From: an uncultured Ruminococcus sp.
GTDB lineage: Bacteria; Bacillota; Clostridia; Oscillospirales; CAG-272
NCBI GenBank assembly: GCA_902783755.1
Contig: CACZSC010000128.1
Location: 1-10,903, forward strand
Length of the DNA stretch: 10,903 nucleotides
Direction of reading: 5' to 3'
This document shows positions 7,044 through 10,903 of this stretch, one piece after another. A program made the translations under genes and the position numbers. The notes below the pieces were generated by a model that worked only from the letters and a program-made list of their open reading frames with translations, had not been told where the DNA came from and made no database searches. Position 1 is the first letter of the stretch; every line of letters begins with the position of its first letter.

Positions 7044-7057
7044 TACGATATATTGAC
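7039..7057. promoter_or_regulatory. palindrome spanning both divergent -35 boxes, candidate shared operator
   Basis: GTCAATA (7039-7045) and TATTGAC (7051-7057) form a perfect 7-bp inverted repeat with a 5-nt centre (CGATA). It covers most of the -35 boxes of both divergent promoters. Two opposed TTGAC boxes account for 5 bp of the symmetry; the extra pairs go beyond that. A protein bound here could control the isomerase and the operon together. Confidence 0.45.
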
Positions 7058-7081
7058 TTTTCACAGCTAATCTTTTACAAT
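7053..7081 (+). promoter_or_regulatory. sigma-A promoter of the FucI-like isomerase gene
   Basis: TTGACT (7053-7058), a 17-nt spacer and TACAAT (7076-7081) lie on the + strand. Transcription is expected near 7088, giving a leader of about 35 nt before the TTG start at 7123. Its -35 box is only 9 nt from the -35 box of the opposing operon promoter. Confidence 0.8.
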
Positions 7082-7110
7082 TAGTACAGTTTTTTAATCA
7101 ATTGATTCGA

Positions 7111-7117
7111 AGAGGTG
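7111..7117 (+). promoter_or_regulatory. ribosome binding site that decides the isomerase start
   Basis: AGAGGTG lies 5 nt before the TTG at 7123. The upstream in-frame TTG at 7102 has no purine-rich site before it, only a T-rich tract close to the transcription start. The 7123 start is therefore preferred. Confidence 0.7.
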
Positions 7118-7122
7118 TCAAA

Positions 7123-8463
7123 TTGCAACAGTTCACGCCCGTATACATTCCCGCAGGGGTCCCCACCTTCCACATGGAGAGCGCCGGGGAAAGCTTCAGA
7201 AAGTCGGTTTCCCTGCTCAAAAGCATAGACAGCCGTTTTGTATGTCCCGATGACAAACTGCTCAGCGTCGACGCGGTACGCAGTTTTCTTTCCGGGCTCG
7301 AACCGGATCTGGTGGTATTCCAGAACCTCACCTTTGCAAATGCAGCATACATTTCGGAAGTGCTGCATGAATGTTCCTGTCCTGTCCTGCTCTGGACCCT
7401 CAGGGAGCCTGTGATCGACGGAGGCCGTCTCAGGCTCAATTCCCTGACCGGCGCCTACTCAGCCGCGAACACCATGAGGCTCCTTGAACGTGACGACTTC
7501 ACATATGTGTTCGGCTCACCTGATGAAGACAGAGTGAGAGAAGAAATAGAAGCCTCCGTGAAGGCCGCCGGGATCAAGGCCGGAATGCACGATCTCAGGA
7601 TCGCCGCTGTCGGGCACACCCCTCAGGGCTTCGGCTTCGGGCGGGCTCTCGACACCGACCTTCTCGGGACCTTCGGCGTAAGGCTGGAATCCATAGAAAC
7701 CAGGGAGCTCATCGATCTCGCGAAGACATACAGCGAGGACGAAGTCAGGCCATTCCTTGAGAGGACGGCGCAGGCCACCTGCGGCCTCTCACAGACCCCC
7801 GAGAAGAACCGTATCGATCACGCAAGGCTGTACAAGGCTTATAGCGACTATGTAAACGGTCACGGGATCGGCGCCCTGGCATCCAGATGCTGGCCCGACT
7901 TCTTCACCGCCTTCGGCACCCCGGTGTGCACCGTGCTGAGCCTGCTCAACGACGACGGCATAGCATCGGCGTGCGAGGCCGACATATACGGGGCCCTGTC
8001 CATGTGGATAGGCATGAAGCTGACGGGATCTCCCGTCTTCTTCGGCGATCCCGTTTCTCTGGACGAGGACGAGAATTCCATGACGTTCTGGCACTGCGGC
8101 GCAGCGGCCTGTTCCCTTGCCCGGCGCGATACCGGAGCCGTCGTGGGAGTCCATCCCAACAGGAAGATCGGGCCCGCCATGGACTTCGGCTGCGAAAGAT
8201 TCGGCGGAGCGACCATATTCAGGATAGGAAGAGACTCCGACGGGTCCTTTCGCATGTTCATCATGGAGGGCGAAGGTCTCGACAAGCCCAAGCAGTTCAC
8301 CGGGACCAGCATAGTCATAAAGACCGACACCCCTTGCCGCCGGGCAGTGGAGGAAAGCGTCAGGGACGGATTCGAACCTCATTTCGTTGTGGCGAACGGG
8401 CGCATAGGAAAGGCACTGGAAGCCCTGTCGGCGTACCTGGGGATCCCGGTATACCGGTACTGA
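7123..8463 (+). CDS. L-fucose/L-arabinose isomerase family protein, candidate sulfoquinovose isomerase
   Basis: This 446-aa protein is a distant FucI/AraA-type metal-dependent aldose-ketose isomerase. The N-terminal part has VYIPAGVPTFHMES and LLWTLREP followed by LRLNSLTGAY, typical of this family. The active-site region has CEADIYGALSM (Glu285), PVFFGDPVSLDEDENSMTFWHCG (Asp309, His324) and, near the end, EPHFVVANGRIG (His420). Glu285, Asp309 and His420 sit where FucI has its Mn ligands Glu337, Asp361 and His528. The gene is divergent from the transketolase operon and shares a palindromic promoter region with it, so the two are probably co-regulated. With no kinase nearby, the likely job is the first step on a free sugar, such as sulfoquinovose to 6-deoxy-6-sulfofructose. 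Substrate identity is inferred; an ordinary fucose, arabinose or other deoxy-sugar isomerase remains possible. TTG start, see the ribosome binding site entry. Confidence 0.88.
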   Translation: MQQFTPVYIPAGVPTFHMESAGESFRKSVSLLKSIDSRFVCPDDKLLSVDAVRSFLSGLEPDLVVFQNLTFANAAYISEVLHECSCPVLLWTLREPVIDGGRLRLNSLTGAYSAANTMRLLERDDFTYVFGSPDEDRVREEIEASVKAAGIKAGMHDLRIAAVGHTPQGFGFGRALDTDLLGTFGVRLESIETRELIDLAKTYSEDEVRPFLERTAQATCGLSQTPEKNRIDHARLYKAYSDYVNGHGIGALASRCWPDFFTAFGTPVCTVLSLLNDDGIASACEADIYGALSMWIGMKLTGSPVFFGDPVSLDEDENSMTFWHCGAAACSLARRDTGAVVGVHPNRKIGPAMDFGCERFGGATIFRIGRDSDGSFRMFIMEGEGLDKPKQFTGTSIVIKTDTPCRRAVEESVRDGFEPHFVVANGRIGKALEALSAYLGIPVYRY

Positions 8464-8481
8464 TGCCGTAGAAAAAAGAAT

Positions 8482-8520
8482 AACCTGCGGAACTTTTGAA
8501 GCCCGCAGGTTTTTTGTTTT
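8482..8520. terminator. rho-independent terminator, probably bidirectional
   Basis: AACCTGCGG (8482-8490) pairs with CCGCAGGTT (8503-8511) as a 9-bp stem with a 12-nt loop, followed on the + strand by a T-rich run to 8520. On the - strand the stem is followed by TTATTCTTTTTTC. It separates the convergent isomerase and DUF4097 genes and can serve both. Confidence 0.87.
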
Positions 8521-8533
8521 ATATGGTCTTTTT

Positions 8534-9499
8534 TCACTTGATGGTTATGCTTATATCACCTGTGCTGGTGACGATCTTGCACTTCCCGCCTGATGACGTA
8601 TCCGGAACGCTCACCCGCCCGGTGCCCGTCCTGGTCTCGAACACCTTGTCAGTCAGCAGCGAGCCCGTTACGCTGCCTGTGCTGGTCTTCAGATAAAGCT
8701 CCTCTGCATCGCATCTTTCGATCCTGATGTCTCCGGTGCTACGTTCGGCCGTGATCTTCCCGGAAGCCTCCACTTTGAGCATGATGAGCTCTCCGGTGCT
8801 CCCTTCTGAATTCAGGTTCCTGCATGTCATCTCGGACAGCGTGGTCTGGCCGGTGCTTACGGACACCGTCACGTCCCCGTCGCATTTGACGGATCCCACG
8901 CTGATCTGCCCGGTCGATGTCCTGATCTCCATCTCACCGGCGGAGATCCTTGATATGCGTATGTCTCCGGTGGTGGCGGTAACGCTCATCCTTCCCTCAA
9001 CAGACGAGAACAGGTCCACGTCTCCCGTGCTGACCGTTATCTCCATGGCCTCGAACGAAACGAATTCGGGGATCACGATGTCTCCCGTGCTCTCCTTAAT
9101 GGTAAGTGTCCCGTAAGAAGCATCCGGCAGATAAACGGTTATGCTCGGCGTGCCGAACGAGAACAGGATTATCTTCTCATACCACTTTCTGGTATCTTCG
9201 AACCCGATCGCGAGGGTCCCGTTTGTGACGGCAGCCGTGTGATGGACCTTTTCGTCTTCATAGAACTCCACACTGCACTTTCCGTTCGGTGACTGTTTGA
9301 ATGTGATATTCTCAGTCTCCGTACTGATCTTTATGTTCCTGAATTCCCATTCTATATCGACTGTCCTGGTGGTGAAATTTCCCGTTCCGAACGAGATTAT
9401 GCCTCCGCGATTGAGCGCCAGGATCAAGCAGAACGCCAGTGCGAGGACCACCAGTACCGCTATAAGGATAAGCAGCCAGGCTTTCGATCTCTTTTGCAT
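8534..9499 (-). CDS. membrane-anchored DUF4097 (putative adhesin, LiaG-like beta-helix) protein
   Basis: This 321-aa protein has a positively charged start (MQKRSK) and one hydrophobic helix at about residues 7-29, with no lipobox, so it is likely an N-terminally anchored extracytoplasmic protein. The rest is a right-handed beta-solenoid of the DUF4097 type. Ten [ST]TG turns recur about every 17-24 residues, in order STGDI, STGDV, TTGDI, STGQI, STGQT, STGEL, STGDI, STGSV, GTGRV and STGDI, each followed by a short beta-strand. Proteins of this family in Firmicutes are often encoded near cell-envelope stress systems or with short regulators; a biochemical role is not established. The ATG at 9499 has GGGAG about 10 nt upstream. 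It has its own promoter with a tandem palindrome, so it can be expressed independently of the MFS gene behind it. Confidence 0.88.
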   Translation of the reverse strand: MQKRSKAWLLILIAVLVVLALAFCLILALNRGGIISFGTGNFTTRTVDIEWEFRNIKISTETENITFKQSPNGKCSVEFYEDEKVHHTAAVTNGTLAIGFEDTRKWYEKIILFSFGTPSITVYLPDASYGTLTIKESTGDIVIPEFVSFEAMEITVSTGDVDLFSSVEGRMSVTATTGDIRISRISAGEMEIRTSTGQISVGSVKCDGDVTVSVSTGQTTLSEMTCRNLNSEGSTGELIMLKVEASGKITAERSTGDIRIERCDAEELYLKTSTGSVTGSLLTDKVFETRTGTGRVSVPDTSSGGKCKIVTSTGDISITIK

Positions 9500-9531
9500 A
9501 TCGTTTTTCTCCCTTCCTTTGCCTTACCCTT

Positions 9532-9560
9532 ATTCTATCATTATTTCCGACACTTCTCAA
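9532..9560 (-). promoter_or_regulatory. sigma-A promoter of the DUF4097 gene
   Basis: On the - strand there is TTGAGA (9560-9555), a 17-nt spacer and TAGAAT (9537-9532). Transcription is expected near 9525, leaving a leader of about 25 nt with a purine-rich ribosome site. The -35 box lies inside the palindrome described separately. Confidence 0.7.
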
Positions 9561-9581
9561 GTGTCACACTTGAGAAGTGTC
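9549..9581. promoter_or_regulatory. tandem palindromic operator overlapping the -35 box and the MFS stop codon
   Basis: GACACTTCTCAAGTG (9549-9563) and CACTTGAGAAGTGTC (9567-9581) are perfect 15-bp inverted repeats around TCA. Each arm is also a palindrome, so the site equally reads as two adjacent copies of ACACTT-N3-AAGTGT, at 9550-9564 and 9566-9580. It contains the -35 box of the DUF4097 promoter. A dimeric repressor binding two sites is the simplest reading. No T-run follows on the - strand, so it is a poor terminator. Confidence 0.6.
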
Positions 9582-10884
9582 ACATCTCCCTGATGTGCCG
9601 GCTGAGCAGCATGAGGACGGCAGTGACAGCGAAGCCTGCGGAGCACACGGCAAGCAGAGGTGTGACGCCCAGGCCCTGCAGGATGATGCCGGCAAGCATG
9701 GATGCTATGGGGATCATCCCCTGGGCTCCGATGCTTATTATGCTGGTCACCTTGCTTAACTTGTCCCTTTCAACGGTGCGCATGACCGCTGTGTTTATCG
9801 GTATGTTGATATACGAGAGCAGGAATCCCATCAGAAATCCTCCCAGACACAGGGTGATCAGGAACCCGTTGATGGACGTTCCCCGTTCGACGAAGATATA
9901 GTAGCAGACGGTAACGGCGACCATGACTACGGCGAAGACGCAGAGCTTGACTGCGGTAGCAAAGCCGCATTTCTCCTTCTGCGCCCGGCTGCTGAGGATG
10001 GCAGCCCCCAGCAGGGAGCTGATGCCTATGATCACGCTTAAGGCCGAATACCAGAGCTCAGGCGTCAGGATGCTGTCCAGGAGATACGACGGTGCGGCTG
10101 CAAGATCCGTCTTGACGAAGTACGGTATGAAATTGCCCGTGACGGGAGTGATGAAGAAGTTTATGAAGAGGATCGCTGCGAGAAGTGCGAGAAGCGCCTT
10201 CTTCGTTCTGAGATACGACACGCCTTCCTTCATGTCCCTGAAGGCGAGTTTCATGGTTAGCTTCTCCGGAGAGGGCTTGTGTTCATAGCGTATGAACATC
10301 TCCGACACGCCGGACGCCACGAAGCATATGCCAACGAAGAAGAACAGGACGTGGACCTGAAGTGCGGCGTACATGATGCCGGCCAGTATGACGCCGGCTA
10401 TGCTTTCGAGAGAACTCTTTATGGTGAAATATGAGTTTGCCTGCTGGAGCTGCTCCTCCTTCACGATATGGGGGAACAGGGCCCCGGAAGCCGGGTTGAA
10501 GATCCCGCTAACTATGTTCCCGAGGATTCCCAGCACGAACAGTATGACTATATGTATGTCCGGTTCTTTGAACAGCAGCATTAGCACCGTCGCCAGTATT
10601 ATCATGCCGCCCTTCAGAAAATCGCAGATGAACATGATCTTTCCCTTGTGATACCGGTCGCCCAGGACTCCTCCCACGGGAGTGAACACCAGCATCGCCG
10701 CACCGCACAGGGCAAGGTAAAGCCCCTGAAGGAAGGCACTGTTTCCGCTGATCTCAAGGATGTAGAAGCTCACAGCAAAATTGTATAGCAGCGCCCCGAG
10801 CTCCGACACGAGCGCTCCGAAGAATACCAGGCGGAAGTTCCTGTTGCGGAATACGTTTTCCATTTTCTCAATCCTGCCGTCCAT
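9580..10884 (-). CDS. MFS transporter, MefA/EntS-like efflux type
   Basis: This 434-aa protein with about twelve membrane segments belongs to the major facilitator superfamily. The N terminus (FRNRNFRLVFFGALVSELG) and the motif A loop GGVLGDRYHKGK (71-82) between helices 2 and 3 are characteristic of the macrolide-efflux/enterobactin-exporter branch (MefA, EntS). A long hydrophilic loop around residues 205-225 (EHKPSPEKLTMKLAFRDMKEG) separates the two six-helix halves. Its start at 10884 has AAGGAG 10 nt upstream; a second ATG at 10863 is less well placed. The stop overlaps the palindrome that controls the next gene. It probably exports a hydrophobic compound, but the substrate is unknown, and there is no sign that it belongs to the sugar operon. 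Any regulator gene would lie beyond the window edge. Confidence 0.92.
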   Translation of the reverse strand: MDGRIEKMENVFRNRNFRLVFFGALVSELGALLYNFAVSFYILEISGNSAFLQGLYLALCGAAMLVFTPVGGVLGDRYHKGKIMFICDFLKGGMIILATVLMLLFKEPDIHIVILFVLGILGNIVSGIFNPASGALFPHIVKEEQLQQANSYFTIKSSLESIAGVILAGIMYAALQVHVLFFFVGICFVASGVSEMFIRYEHKPSPEKLTMKLAFRDMKEGVSYLRTKKALLALLAAILFINFFITPVTGNFIPYFVKTDLAAAPSYLLDSILTPELWYSALSVIIGISSLLGAAILSSRAQKEKCGFATAVKLCVFAVVMVAVTVCYYIFVERGTSINGFLITLCLGGFLMGFLLSYINIPINTAVMRTVERDKLSKVTSIISIGAQGMIPIASMLAGIILQGLGVTPLLAVCSAGFAVTAVLMLLSRHIREM

Positions 10885-10903
10885 TATCTGTAAGCTCCTT
10901 CCA

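Noticed and set aside
2..8463. The whole region as a rhamnose utilisation locus because of the GH78 enzyme.
   Set aside because: No rhamnose isomerase, kinase or aldolase is seen, and the rhamnosidase is convergent with the operon behind a strong terminator.
8534..9116. Repeated short segments in the DUF4097 gene as a CRISPR or DNA repeat array.
   Set aside because: The repeats are 9-12 bases encoding Ser-Thr-Gly turns at variable spacing inside one reading frame; they are protein-level repeats.
9549..9581. The perfect inverted repeat as a rho-independent terminator of the MFS gene.
   Set aside because: No T-run follows on the - strand, and the repeat contains a good -35 box with a correctly spaced -10 box for the next gene, so an operator role fits better.

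Overview
The window looks like a chromosomal segment of a Gram-positive anaerobe of the Firmicutes, most likely a Clostridia or Lachnospiraceae-type gut or rumen bacterium. The reasons are strong GGAGG-type ribosome binding sites, TTG as well as ATG starts, textbook TTGACA-N17-TAGAAT promoters, split (two-subunit) transketolase, a DUF4867 protein, a DUF4097 (LiaG-like) envelope protein and moderately high GC with many AGG and ATA codons. The species cannot be named from this sequence.

Layout. (1) Positions 2-757, + strand: 3' end of a GH78 alpha-L-rhamnosidase, closed by a bidirectional terminator. (2) Positions 815-6973, - strand: a very tight seven-gene operon, read in transcription order as transketolase N subunit, transketolase C subunit, RpiB/LacAB-type isomerase, iron-containing alcohol dehydrogenase, DMT/EamA transporter, ROK regulator and DUF4867 cupin-like protein. 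Gaps are 3 and 17 nt, then four consecutive overlaps of 11, 4, 10 and 4 nt. (3) Positions 6974-7122: a compact divergent promoter region with two consensus promoters back to back and a palindrome across both -35 boxes. (4) Positions 7123-8463, + strand: a FucI/AraA-type ketol-isomerase, then a terminator. (5) Positions 8534-10884, - strand: a membrane-anchored DUF4097 protein with ten Ser-Thr-Gly rungs, driven by its own promoter embedded in a tandem palindrome, preceded by a 12-TM MFS exporter.

How it fits together. The divergent isomerase plus the operon form a catabolic set with an aldose/ketose isomerase, a transketolase, a second small isomerase, an aldehyde reductase and an exporter, but no sugar kinase and no aldolase. 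The RpiB-like protein keeps its catalytic Cys66 but has lost several phosphate-binding residues and the ring-opening His. This is the pattern expected for transketolase-based sulfoglycolysis (the sulfo-TK pathway): sulfoquinovose is isomerised to 6-deoxy-6-sulfofructose. Transketolase with glyceraldehyde 3-phosphate then gives 4-deoxy-4-sulfoerythrose. The RpiB-like enzyme turns this into sulfoerythrulose, and a second transketolase round gives sulfoacetaldehyde. The Fe-dependent dehydrogenase reduces it to isethionate, and the DMT protein may export it. The enzyme families are clear from sequence; the pathway assignment is an inference. No sulfoquinovosidase or importer lies inside the window, and the adjacent rhamnosidase appears unrelated. 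The DUF4867 protein has a cupin-type metal site and is the least explained member.
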